DNA of 64,000 nt. It comes from Spongilla lacustris. Its lineage: Eukaryota; Porifera; Demospongiae; Spongillida; Spongillidae. The DNA is taken from positions 13,681,235 to 13,745,234 of the forward strand of contig OX442415.1 of assembly GCA_949361645.1 (NCBI GenBank), in the 5' to 3' direction. Within the stretch, counting starts at the first letter, position 1, and every line of letters begins with the position of its first letter. Positions 12,619 to 24,378 of the stretch are shown here, in pieces. The notes under the pieces were generated by a model. It was given only the letters and a program-made list of their open reading frames with translations, was not told where the DNA came from and did no database searches. Made by a program: the position numbers and the translations under genes.

Positions 12619-12756
12619 TCAGGAGACACAGGAAGTAATACCCCTCTCTCAGGAGAGACTTCAACCACAGGAGGCTACTCAGCTGCAGGTACCCAGACGA
12701 AGTGGAAGGTCAATTAAGAAACCTGCTCATGGAGGAATCTGATTGGAGGGGAGGAA

Positions 12757-12900
12757 TGTAGAGTATAAACCAGATTAGCTGTATGATATGCATTTATCTG
12801 TGTACCGTATATCTGTAATCATTCTTGATAATCACTACTCGCTGAGTGCATGCTAGCTAGTCCCAGTGGATCCATCGCCATCCTGTTCGTGGACTTCACA
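12757..12900 (+). mobile_element. Probable LTR of the interrupted retroelement
   Basis: Starts TGTAGAGTATAAACC immediately after a polypurine tract. An end near 12900 (TTCACA) is a guess because no second LTR is visible for comparison. Confidence 0.4.
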
Positions 12901-13468
12901 AAAACCATAGCTGATTCAGAAGCCGTCTGCAACAGATTTGAGCAACAAAGAGCGTTGATGCAGGTTTGAACTCAGGCGCACTATAGGATTAGGATAAGTA
13001 GGATAGTGTTGCTGATCAATAGCAACATATATGGGTAGCCACAGGTGGCTCTTGTTTTTATGAGGTGTTTAAAGGAGTGGCTTTGGCTGCGAGTGGCCCA
13101 ACCTTTCCCTGGCAACAATTTCATCCTGTCATGTCAAGAAATTGTGGACATCAATGTATAACTCGGCTTACAATTGTGATTTTAAAAATCTGATTGCACC
13201 ATTAAACTCACTAGGTACTTTAGAGATTTATCAAGTTATTAAAACAGCTAATTAATTTATTAAAATATATTATTATTATTGTCTTGTAATACGTTAATTG
13301 TATGTCTGCAAGGCAGGAAAGTTAGGAATAGCAATCGCTGATACATAAAATCCTTCCGAACTAAAGCTATCGTCGATTTTAGTGATCTAAGCATACGCAT
13401 GCGCATCTTAGTTTTACTCGTGCCCCTGCTACTGGATACATTCTGGAGGTCACGTGATATGTTATTTA

Positions 13469-13531
13469 CTCGTTCCCAGACCCTATTTATTGAGAACACC
13501 TTGTTTGTCAAAAATAGGGTCTGGGAACGAG
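13469..13531. mobile_element. Small foldback MITE, CTCGTTCCCAGACCC family
   Basis: A 63-bp unit with 20-bp perfect inverted arms (CTCGTTCCCAGACCCTATTT and its complement) around a 23-bp loop. Single ends of the same family occur at about 10847, 14122, 20398, 34841, 42961 and 63862. Confidence 0.75.
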
Positions 13532-13539
13532 ACTAGGCA

Positions 13540-15180
13540 TGGCTAGCCTTTTGGCGGAGGGTTGGGTATCAAGCCTATATTTGTACCCGTCTGATTAGTA
13601 TTGTGGATATAATAGCACTACACTCGATTGCTATCAATAATTCTTGGTATACGCTAGTCTTGCTAGCCAGACGTACATGTACAACATTGAACTTCAATTG
13701 GACTGTGAACGAGGGACGCATGTTGGAAGTAAGACTTAGTATTACTATATTATACATGTAGGCTTGAAACCCCCAAAACGCGAAGGTCGAGCTGATAGAA
13801 CGGCTGCTGTGGAGTAGCTACCACGGTGTCACTATACGAGAGTCGAGAGTACCCCGCTCGTTTAGCGGTTAAGATGCACGGGCGATTCCGTCCCTGCATT
13901 TGCATCGCTCTGACGTTTACCACCACGTCTGGTTTGTTTTTGATAACATACTAGAAGTTCTCGTGGAGGTGTGTTAATTTAGGACATTGCCTTTCACTAG
14001 AATTCACATATGCATCGGCGGTGGATATTCCCAGCTGGACTTTCCACTCTGTCCTGTTATGTATATGTATATCGTTGATTAATGGCTAGCCAAGGTCGCT
14101 CGCGCTCACTTCCATAGCAGTCTCGTTTCCAGACCCAATATACGCAGCTGCTCTGCTACGTATACGAGGTGAAGTCTGTCCTGTAGTATTTCTTTCCAAC
14201 TCCGCCGGAATGTCGGCCAAGGTATACAACAAGGATGAACAGCCGTAAACGTACTCGGAGAGTGGTTATAACTTATAAGTAGATCACATACATGCACCTG
14301 TCTGTGTAATTTGCCCCTACAAATACTAAGCAATGGCACAGAAAAGGATGCCATGATGCAGCTCTGATATGTCATTAATGAACAGATCAATGGCATGAAG
14401 GTACAGCTAGGTAGAACTACATGTATGTATGTACTACCATGCATGTGAAACATTTACAGAAATCACCACATGCCACCACCCTAATTAAATAGGTGACCAC
14501 AAAATGTTGACAGCTACAATGTACTCTGTTAATACCAGCCCTTCTTGAACCTTCCAAGATCCACACACACACACATACACAACCAATAGATAACCAAATA
14601 AATACACCATAACTGTTACATCAATCACCTACATGTATTACATACATCTGCAGAGCCATGTACATATAGCTAGACCACACAAAGCCTTCCATTTGAGTTG
14701 GGTGCTGAAGTGCTTTCACCAGGTACATGTTGGAAGGGTGGCTGGCACAGTCCCTGAGATGCAAAACTTTGAGTCCAGTCCTCCCAGGTCCATACCAGGT
14801 GATCATGTAGGCAAGCCTCCTCTCCTGGCAGACAACTGGTGACTGTCCTGTGTGTACAACCAAACCCTCAGCCTCAAAAGGTAAAGGTGGACAATTGTAG
14901 CCACTTTAAATTGGTCCTACATCTACATGCATGTAACACGTATTTCCTTCTAAGTTTTATAGACCCTTTACATCTTAACTTAATTTGATTCATATCCCAG
15001 TGGCTGCATCTGGGATGCACTATCAAATTCCTTATCTCTAGGGAGAAGGGCCTGTATTATCCTTCCTTAAAACTGTCCAAACCAAAGCTTACCTTGTTCC
15101 ACAAGGATATCTCCCATCCATGCACCTTCACAAGGCTCTCTCCTCTACCTCCACAAGGCTATCTCACAAGACTACCTCCC
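13540..15180. other. Mostly non-coding stretch
   Basis: Apart from a possible minus-strand exon at 14668-14877, nothing here can be supported. Single ends of a MITE family and scattered TACATGTA sites are present. Confidence 0.4.
14668..14877 (-). CDS. Possible exon, unrecognised
   Basis: A minus-strand frame with ordinary protein composition opens after a pyrimidine-rich stretch ending in TTTTGAG. It reads VVHTGQSPVVCQERRLAYM, then ITWYGPGRTGLKVLHLRDC, and runs toward a possible donor (GTCTAG) after QMEGFVW. I do not recognise the family. With one exon and no partner found, this may be a chance frame. Confidence 0.25.
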
Positions 15181-15192
15181 TCCACCCAGAGC

Positions 15193-15343
<151 letters not shown>

Positions 15344-16730
15344 ATATATGTATCACATGACACCTATATGGAATCACATGTTCATGTGCTTTATGAGGTA
15401 GTATAGGGAAATCCACACACCTGGGATATGAGGGCAGTTACAGCCAGTTAGTGGTGGATCACGGAAGACCTTTTAATGAGAAGGTGTTGCCATATCTGGA
15501 GGGTCGTTGTCAGCTCATACAGGAAACCACTCAGTACGAGAAGATCGCGCGCTGACTACATCCGCCACTGGCCTAAAAAGAATAGTTACGTAGTAAAATC
15601 ATTGCCTTGCACATGATAATATTATTGGGCACATATCCTTATATGGCTCGTCTTTGTCCCGTATCAGTGTTTCGCTTGTCCGCTTCAAATTCTATATAGA
15701 ACGATAGCATTTACAATTGTGGATATGCACGCACCCTTTTGAAAAAGTAGCAACAGAAAACGCACGTTTCCCAGCTGTCATACTCATAGAGCCATATCAC
15801 GTGGTCGAATATAGAAAGTTATAGGGCCTTACTTCGCCATAAGTGTCTGTGATGCCTTGGTTTTCCTGAAATAGACACGTACGGTAGTAACGTTTAATGT
15901 CCATCGGATAGACATAGACCACTCCGCGTTTGACAGACCATAATCTTGAAACCAGGCTTGAAACGGCCTAGCTAGGACTTAGAAGCTCTATATTAGTATC
16001 CCAAGCCAACGAAAACCCAAACAAAGAACATACCAAATTTGCGCGCAGTGGAGTTTGTTACTTCCAACTGGGCCAGAACTGAACGCCATAGTTTAATTGT
16101 CATCCGCGGGCCGTTTTTAATTATTTTACAACCAAACATGTACCCTGATGACCAAAGTGCCCCAGGAACCCAGGGAAAGAAGCCTATGGGCATATATACC
16201 TGCTAGAAAGTTGCCTGGATCATTTTAGTATCTTCTGAAATCTGTATAACTTACCTTCCTATCTTCAGTTCAGAGCAAAAGGAAGAATAGTGATGAAAAA
16301 TCATTATTAAAATAGCCATTTTCCATACATCTCTATGGGAATGTACTAATTCTTCTGAGGAACCCAGCAGAAGGGGCTAAAAATTACACCAACCCAGAAG
16401 AGTGAAAGGTTTTTATGCTATCCATCATTTGAGTCCTGTAAACTTATACTACCGGCTTTCTCTGATATATGGCATTCAAAAATTAACTTTATCCCATACA
16501 TTCCTATGGACGCGTGCGCGGGAAATGTGACGGACGTTTGCAAAATTGGCCAGGAATTGCTAATGAGCGTCCGAAATTTCTCGCAATGTGTTTGACATCA
16601 ACGTCTGAATCGTCCAGTCTTTCTCCAAAATATAATCACCTACAGATCAGGTGGTATCTTGATCAAAACAGGACACTATTGACACTTTGTGACATCAAGT
16701 AAATGCTGGTTCACTCTAGCTATCGAAGGC

Positions 16731-17110
16731 GTTTTCATTGCGGAAGTTGCTAATGAGACACGCGCAGTTGCGTTTTTCGATTTTAGGGGGGGGGGGGGGG
16801 GCAACTTCCTGTAGCTTGTGAGTGCTGTAACATTTACACTGTAACTGCATGGCAAAGGTACTTCATTTTGGAATATATTCAGGCATTCATTTCGTACTTC
16901 ATAAGTCTGTATAGAAACCCCACGAAGAAACATAGCAAGTAAGAAATTAATGGTAAATGAATGCCTGACTATATTCCAAAATGAAGTACCTTCGCCGGTT
17001 ACGTATACGGTGCAAATGTTACAGCGCTCACAAGTTACCAGAAGTTGCCCCCCAAAAATCGAAAGACACGACTGCGTGTGTCTTATTAGCAACTTCCGCG
17101 ATGTTTCGCT
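16731..17110. mobile_element. Foldback element, about 380 bp
   Basis: Two long imperfect inverted arms meet near 16925. The outer arms share GGAAGTTGCTAATGAGACAC-like sequence. The inner arms share a block around AAATGAATGCCTGA and TTCCAAAATGAAGTACCTT. A G17 run in the left arm (about 16786-16801) corresponds to C6 in the right arm, so the homopolymer expanded in one arm. There is no coding content. Confidence 0.8.
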
Positions 17111-17607
17111 GAATACAAATCCCTTACAGAGCTGCATCGTGAAATGCAACAAAAATGAGACGTGTGATAATTTACTTTTCAATGAAAATTTAAAAGGAAA
17201 AGCTTGTAGGAGCTCAGTATGATGGTGAAGTTATGCCATTTTTTAAGTTGCCCCCCAAAAATTTATTCGTGACGTCACAGGCAAAAGGTCCATTGCCAAA
17301 ACCGGATATGCAACAGTTAATTACCACTAATAGGTGTAGTGCCCAGACCATACACATTTGATTACATGTATATACTACTAGTACTTCGTATAAAGAGCGA
17401 AGTATGACCTAATCCTAATTCTAAACAATCCTATCATTTTGATCGAGGAAGGAAGCTTAACTATATATGATTTGCTAACACAACCATCGATATATGCCTC
17501 GAGTCGTTTGATCACTGAAGTGAGAATGCCAAAGAATTATGAAGCTAGCTATTGGTGTGATTTTCATTTCTTAAAAGTGTTCTTATCTCGAGTTATGAGT
17601 GGTCAAG

Positions 17608-17613
17608 AACAAT

Positions 17614-17654
<41 letters not shown>

Positions 17655-17655
17655 C
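17608..17655. repeat. (AAC)n microsatellite
   Basis: About 15 AAC/ACA units on the plus strand. The poly-Asn reading frame is an artefact. Confidence 0.95.
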
Positions 17656-17977
17656 GAGAAATACGTGGGACTGGGTACGAGTTTCGAAAAGTGTTTTGTT
17701 CACTTCAACCTGCAGTTTTGTGACTTCAAACAAACACGAAACTGCTCGTTGTTGCCTTCTTGTACAATAACGACCACAAGCTAAGCCATCCGCTCGTTAG
17801 GAGTCCTGTTAGAAGCGGGTCGCTGTTTTTAATGACATTCATTATCGGGGTCAAATCCTATATGAGAGTTACTAACGTAACTCTCGATATACCCACAAGC
17901 AAAACAAATGTAACTAGCATAATGAACATTACAAATTAGATAAGCAGGTGTATTGAATATTAAGGAGATGTAGGCAC

Positions 17978-18272
17978 AACAAGATATAAAAATTTAATAA
18001 AAATAAAATTGGTGATGTAGGATTTGTAGACAGCAATTGAGTTAAAAGTAAGGGAACAAGGAATACGGATATTATGCATTAAATATTACATACCTACATT
18101 TAGCACAGAATGTCAGGCAGTTAGATTTGCTAAATAATGTAGGTATGTAATATTTATAAAATAATTAATGCATAATATCCGTAATTCCTTGTTCCCTTAC
18201 TTTTTACTCAATTGCTGTCTACAAATCCTACATCACCAATATAATTTTTTATTAAATTTTTATATCTTGTTT
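17978..18272. mobile_element. Foldback MITE, about 295 bp
   Basis: Nearly the whole element is one hairpin with arms of about 130 bp. Outer ends are AACAAGATATAAAAATTTAA and its complement. Inner blocks include GGAACAAGGAATACGGATAT and its near-complement. Arms are about 95% alike by eye. AT-rich and without reading frame, it looks like a non-autonomous DNA transposon. Confidence 0.85.
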
Positions 18273-18279
18273 CACTGCA

Positions 18280-20060
18280 TTTTTTCCCCGGCGAGTTCCT
18301 ACTTATATGTTGCACGCATGAGAGCAAACGAAAAAGGAAGGGCAATCTTGGACCCTGCATCACATCACTGCAGTATATCACTAGCATCACTAAATCACAT
18401 CATAATCAAACGATTTCTTTTAAACAGCTAATATATAAGGTCTCAGAAAGTTATTGCATGTGACACCCCTGGCTGCACATGTCATACACAATAAATTCCA
18501 TCACAACTATCCCCACAGGATTCAAAGCCCTCTTCCCTTGACCGAAGGTACTCGTACGTTCTTCAAAACCAGTAGCAAAGGCATCATGATTAATTGCCAT
18601 AAATGTCTGTACCTGATGTGAGCATGTGTGTGGTGTGTGGATTAAAGCAATTGGCCATTCACACCAAAGATGCTTACAGATTGCTTGCCATTTTCATATG
18701 TGTTGGGCAAAAGGACCACCGCTGAGTACAGCACAGCAAATAGTTGGAGAAGGAAGTGAAAGATCGAGGGGAAAGAAGAAGAGAAGGGGGAGGAGGGAGA
18801 GAAGGGGAGAGGAGGGAGGAGGGAGAGGAGATAGGAAGAGAAGGCGAGTGGAGGGGAAGGGGAGGAGAAAAGAGAAAATGGGATTAAAGGAGGGGATAGC
18901 AAGCTTAACATCACACAGATGAGCAGTACACCCCTTGGCAACATATCAGTGGGACATGGCACACACAAACATACTCATACACCCACCATTCCAGAGTAGT
19001 CCATCCCTCATCCTGGTAGGATGCTCAGGTGTTCCCTTTCCTCTTCTCCATCTCCATCTAATAACATTGGCCAAGAACAGCTCACAACTGGCAGATACAC
19101 ATATTTGAACGAATAAAGCATACCTTGTGGCCATGTCAAGAATGAAGCTGTCCTCATTGGAAGCTTCTGTCACGGAAGAGATATGACTTATGGGGTTATG
19201 GGGTTACCAGTGAGCAGCACCTGATTTACTCTGGTGGGGACCACCAGAGGACACGCATTTGTGAAGGACATTCCCGTTCATAGACAAACATTTATCAGTT
19301 ACCTTTGAACAGAACTCACTTATAAATGGTCTCACCAGCAGTTTGGGCTATTGCTAACAAAACTGAGTTTGCTAAAGATTGAAATTTGTGTCAAGCATAA
19401 CTCCCCTTACGAAAATAACAAAACAAATCCAACTGGGCAGTAAGTTCCTAACTTGTTAGTTCTAGTGCTTCCGCGTAACGGTTAACATTACGCTTCAATC
19501 GCAAGGAAGATACAATGCAATAAACCTCTTATCCGAGCGAATCTTATCTTATCAGATCCAGAAAAAGAAGGAAAAAGTTTTAAGGTTCTAGTGTGGGAAC
19601 GAGTGAGCGTCATCTCTGTTGTCTGAACTTTCTAAGCGTCGGCAGTTTTACTGCATTGTAGGTAATCGTTGGCTGTATCCAATACGTTCGCTAAAGCCCA
19701 ACTGATTCTACGATGCAACGGCAATAAGGGAATCTGGTGTTTTGCTAATCGTATTCATGACACTTCAAATCCTACATAGGACCGGTCCCGATACATGAAG
19801 AAATTTGTATGTAGAAAAACTTCGTGAACATTCGCCAAGTAGCCAGATTGTTCAAGCCCTTTTGCGCTGCCCTAGTGAATAAAAATAGTCTAAGGACCGT
19901 ATTACAGTACATGTACGTATGAAGTTTAACCAGAGATCATATATAGTTAAACGCAGTTAATTACCAGGGCGCTACCTCGCGCCGGACGTAAGTCGTTGGG
20001 CGAGCTGTTCGTTAATGGTCCCGTCCCGCAGTGGCGTAGCGAGGGGGCCCACGGCTGGAC
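18280..20060. other. Mostly non-coding stretch
   Basis: Contains a purine tract (about 18760-18880, GA-rich, minus-strand Ser/Leu/Pro frames are artefacts). A weak minus-strand exon candidate reads EASNEDSFILDMATR with a GTATGC donor near 19128. Nothing else is supportable. Confidence 0.35.
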
Positions 20061-20069
20061 ACTAGGTTT

Positions 20070-20693
20070 ATAATAGACCCTTCCCTTTAACGGCTTAAGG
20101 AATGCAATTATTCTTAATTGCGTCACTTCCGGAGTTCATCCTGTGCGCGAGTACTAACACTGTACCAGGTTGTTGATAATTTTCGATCGACCAAGCCTCT
20201 GTCACAACAGTACTCACAGAGACAGACATCCCAGGTGCGTTTCTCGAGGAGCCACTAGAGATCCGTAGTACGGCAGCGCTCCTAAGGTGGCTAATTTGCT
20301 ACGGGATAAAAATGCAATCGGCTAGCCGAAAGCAAAGCCTAATAGATAGGTCAGTGTTACCAAGACATTTTTGTACTGTGTCGATATCAGCCTTGCTAGT
20401 CTCGTTCCCAGACCTATATGACGCAATGTTTATCGCAATTTGTACTTTGTATAATCAAGCTCGTACTTGTATAAGTCTGGTGTTTCGAATGCTAAACCTT
20501 AGAATTTGTGCGCTTATACGCAACGTTTCCCTCCTACTTCTTACAGTACATAGATACACCCTTGTTGTCCACCTTGCGAGTCATTTTACACATGACACAT
20601 TACATCACCAGCAGGAAGAACTCCGGACGTGACGTAAAATTAGCAAATTGCATTCCTTACGCCGTTAAAGGGAAGGGTCTATTAGACAATACG
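20070..20693. mobile_element. MITE-like element with inverted ends of about 75 bp
   Basis: The left end has TAATAGACCCTTCCCTTTAA then CGGCTTAAGGAATGCAATT. The right end carries the complement with a few changes, through to CCGGAGTTC. A CTCGTTCCCAGACC end at about 20398 lies inside and may be a nested insertion. Target duplications are not clear. A 106-residue frame across it is not protein-like. Confidence 0.7.
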
Positions 20694-21079
20694 GTATACG
20701 CCCCTAAAGCTGTAATGTTCGTACCTCATTATACATGTTGTTTTTGGCGATCCATATACCACACGTGTTGTAAGCAATTCTGTTGAAACAAATAGCTCCC
20801 GCACACACCCTACCAGTCTAGTCAACAATATGATAAACGCGCAACAGCTTTTGATTGATTAATAGTTATGCGCAGCCCGTTTTTAAGCCTATGTAATTTT
20901 GGCGGGTCAACTTCAAGCTTGGTGTACGACCGAACCAACCGACAGAACAGGACGGTAAGCAAGAACACTAAACAACACACATGGGAGAGCATATATACCA
21001 TGTTCACAACTAGCCAACTTTTTTTTTTAACACCGAACTGGACATGAGTATTTTTATGAATAATAGGTGTGGTTTTGGA

Positions 21080-21730
21080 TGGAGCACCACAAAACGACAG
21101 TCAAAGAGCTGCGTGGTCGCTTCTTGGTGGAGGCAAGGAAAAAGAAAACAAGGAGTTCATACATCTGCCAAGGTTGCAGCTCATTTGTACACTGTCTTTG
21201 CTATTAACACCAGCAATGACATAGTTAAAACTCACCCTCCTTGCTTCTACAGCAGTTCTGCTATATACTGTTGCAAACTTGTGCTGCCTGCTGTTGACTG
21301 TGGGGGATAGTAGTAAATTGTGTTCACCTTACATTCTGATTTGCCATACATTATCACCCTGCCTGCAGTTGTCCACAGCCCACAGAAGATCATTTTAGGC
21401 ATGCATGCAATAGCCCCTCCCACTGAATCCTTACTGGCTGACCACTTAATGGCCAGCTCCAACAATCCAGCAATCCTGGAGCAACTACTGTGTCCCATAT
21501 ACCTGAGGATTTTACACCAGCCTCTGGAGCTCCCATGTAGGGCACTGGTGTGCACTGCCTGCATGGTCGAGTGGTTCAAGGTGTTCAAGGTGTTCAATTG
21601 TAGTGGGTCAAATGTCCATGCTGCTTCATGGATACTCCACTAACTGCACCACAGCTAAAGGCAGCAACACTATTGATCCAGGCACTTCTGTGTCAAACCT
21701 GTAGGAAGGACATTAAGGCTTGTGAGTATG

Positions 21731-21810
<80 letters not shown>

Positions 21811-22088
21811 GCACGCACACACACACACACACGCGCGCACACACACACACCAGTGCAATGGTGAACCAGCGAAGGCTGACCTGCAGAAAGCAGGAAAACG
21901 CATGTTGGATTTGGCCTCCTCGGAGAACACAGGGGGCTGAATCCATACATGCAAGGTTCAACGGACTACAAAGGACGTACCATTCAGTTCCTGACAAAGT
22001 TCGACAATTGGTGCTAATGGTAAAGGAGCATCTACTCTCCGTGGCTCCACAAAATGTGGCAGCGACACTCCTACCAGCGATGACATGA
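21080..22088 (+). pseudogene. Decayed zinc-binding locus resembling the RAG1 N-terminal region (N-RAG-like)
   Basis: Four blocks in order, in shifting plus-strand frames. First, VKELRGRFLVEARKKKTR near 21098. Second, a patch near 21185-21260 with VFAINTSNDIVKTHPPCFY, resembling the THP..FC..C zinc patch of the RAG1 N-terminus. Third, a RING-like block at about 21470-21600, LLCPIYLRILHQPLELPC then LVCTACMVEW. Here the second cysteine of the CPIC box is tyrosine. Fourth, LLCQTCRKDIKAC (21685-21725), followed after a (CA)n tract by a helical stretch (VPDKVRQLVLMVKEHLL). RAG1-N-like transposon proteins without the RAG1 core are known in invertebrates as N-RAG-TP. No catalytic core is visible. Frameshifts and the lost cysteine argue for a pseudogene. 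A generic RING protein is the main alternative. Confidence 0.4.
21729..21851. repeat. (CA)n microsatellite with CG-interrupted end
   Basis: About 60 CA units with GCACGCACGC and CGCGCG interruptions toward the right. It lies inside the decayed zinc-protein locus, probably in a former intron. Confidence 0.97.
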
Positions 22089-22508
22089 TCGCTTTTCTCG
22101 CGTAACTTTGGTATCAAATATCCCTGGCAAAAAAAAAAGTTGGCTTTTAGCACATACAATTATAAGCTAGTACCTTCTAAGTCCTTCAAGATTCAGCTTT
22201 GATTTCGACTTTCTATCGGTTGGGAACGTAGATAATTCGCTTCGAATAGGGGAGGTACATCGCGAGTTACCCGCTTTCACGACCTATAACGCGCCGTGGC
22301 AACGAAACTGTAGCATGAGGTAAGCACTGTAAATAGAAAAATGATGCTGGCTTTATTTCGTGTTTTCAAATGGTGACAATAACGAACCTGTTTTGTGCTG
22401 GCTCACGTTTTTGTTCAACCCTGGGGTTGTCATGGGCGTTGCTAAGGCTCTAAGTAATCATTTCAATATTTCGGGTAAATAACCTAGTGTCCACAAAATG
22501 TATGGCCG

Positions 22509-23028
22509 CAAACAGCCGTGGCGGAAGGGGGGGGGTGGGGGGGGGGGGGGGGGCAATTGCCCCCGGGCGCCGACCTAAGGGGGGCGCCAAAATGCCTAGA
22601 TGTTTGATATAAATAGCATTGCAATGCGTACCGGATAATAAGCCAAGGAAAGGCTCTTATGTTTATTGATTATACCTACGAAGAAACAGCAAGTCCGTGC
22701 GTACTGTTGATGAAATTGTGATGAAATTGTGATTTTATTTTATTTTTATATAATTGGAGCAAATTATTAAGCAGCAGGGCGCCCCTCCCTCTCCCTCCGT
22801 ATTTGTACTTGCAGAGGCAGATTTTGGGGGATACCCCCCCGGCAAAACCTATGTTATTAAAAGTTCATGTCTTCTTACGTACGCTCCGCCCCAGACCTCG
22901 ATGTGGGAGCTTACTGCGCCCATACATCCTTGCTGGAGGTAGGCGTGTCCCACCACGCCATCACTTTCCCCCCGCACCTAAATCTTGGATCCGTCCCTGA
23001 CTTGGCCAAACGCAAAGGGACCCACTCC

Positions 23029-23065
<37 letters not shown>

Positions 23066-23193
23066 TCGTATCCATGTATCCGTATTTTGCCAAACGCAAG
23101 GGGAAGTAGCCGCATTTGGCCAAACTCGAGGGGGACCCCCCCTAGTGCATTTTGCCTCCGGGCGCCCAACACCCTCGCTACACCACTGCCGTC
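22509..23193. mobile_element. Probable hAT-like non-autonomous element with G/C runs
   Basis: The left end is GTGGCGGAAGGGGG and the right end CGCTACACCACTG. These are approximate inverted copies of the widespread CAGTGGCG-type hAT end. Both ends carry GGGCGCC/GGGCGCCC blocks. A G run at about 22520-22553 and a C run at 23031-23064 are present. The part between 22830 and 23130 repeats GGCCAAACGCAAGGG-like units. No reading frame is credible. Confidence 0.5.
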
Positions 23194-24378
23194 CCGTCGG
23201 GCTATAGCTAGCTATTCATTATCGATCCCATGACATCGGGCAAACTGTGACTGTTCGTTATCGGTCCTGGTCACTCCTGGGCCATCGGCATGCTGCTGCA
23301 AGCTGTTCTTTTATATCGTTCTCGTGCCATCGGGCAAGCTGTTTGTTGTCGGTCCTAAGCCATCGGCATGCAAGCTGTTCATAATAATTATCTGTCCCGT
23401 GCCATCGGGCAAGCTGTTCGTTTTATATCTTTATCGTGCCATATCAGCAGTGGCGGTGGTTCTGGGGATTGTTCATGCCCTGCCATATACTATACTATGT
23501 CAGTCGATCAAATACGTGGCCGCGCCATCGTTATGAACTTCCTTTCCACCTTTTCCCTCCGTGTTACACAGCTATAAAATGAAATCAGTTAAATAACAAT
23601 TTATATTGTTAAGCAGCAAAGCAGTAAGCAGCAAACGAATGGCCACGGGTCCGACGGCTGCCTATCAGCACGGCTGGCATGACTGCCTGTCAGCACTGCT
23701 GCCTAACGGCACGGCTGTTATTAGTGTTAACTTCGGGCCGGTGTCACAGGAAAATCTGTCGCCCGGAAATTGTGTCGCGGCGACAGTTTATCCTTAGGAA
23801 ATTATGCCGCTCACAATTACCGTAGCTACCATATATCCTAAGGAAATTCTGTCGTCAGGAAATACTATCGCTCAACATGGGTCGGTCCGAATACGACGTA
23901 CACTACTGCTAGCTTTCTGCTGTAACCAAACCTATATATCCTCCTCTTTGTAATAAGAACGAAACATTACAATTGAGCATCAGTATACATAAATGGTTGT
24001 ATTCAGCAAAGCCGGACAGCTGCTGCAATTGTGTGACCCTTACACCCTACAGACTCTGTATCTTAGATCGCTTCATGCATGTATACTGTTCCATACTCTC
24101 AACAAAGGAGGAAAACACATACAGGATTCATATAGATTTTTGTGCGTGTATATATAGTTATAAGTAGACACAGTTCTTGATGAAACTCTTGACTCAGATA
24201 CTGTTGCAATAAGTGAGATACATACACAGTTTCCATCAGTTGATTGCCGACGTCGCTGCAGCCTCAATTCTCTTTGTTGCTGCAGCATGCCCTTATCATT
24301 GCCCGCATGTGAATATATATATGTACAAATACTAGCATTTATAAATACCTGATTTTTATTTCAAGATTGCTGTTCATG

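Larger units (their letters stand above)
10500..12756 (+). pseudogene. Tail of an LTR-retroelement polyprotein, split by a hAT transposon
   Basis: Left of the hAT insertion a plus-strand frame rich in Pro, Gln and Glu (PPKEMAIPLPKE, then PLPHETQEG) runs to the target site. Right of the insertion the same frame resumes (PLPQETQEV) and ends in a basic tail (VPRRSGRSIKKP) and a stop at about 12741. Basic RRS tails of this kind close many gypsy-type pol proteins. A polypurine tract (GGAGGGGAGGAA, 12745-12756) follows directly, then TGTAGAGTATAAACC, the expected LTR start. No integrase core was found upstream, so family assignment rests on the tail, the tract and the LTR start. Confidence 0.5.

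Noticed and set aside
13851..13925. A tRNA-like stretch (TTTAGCGGTTAAGATGC and following)
   Set aside because: It has an A-box resemblance only. No B box or cloverleaf can be drawn.
18642..18968. Ser/Leu/Pro minus-strand and Arg/Glu plus-strand frames
   Set aside because: They arise from a purine-rich tract with low complexity.
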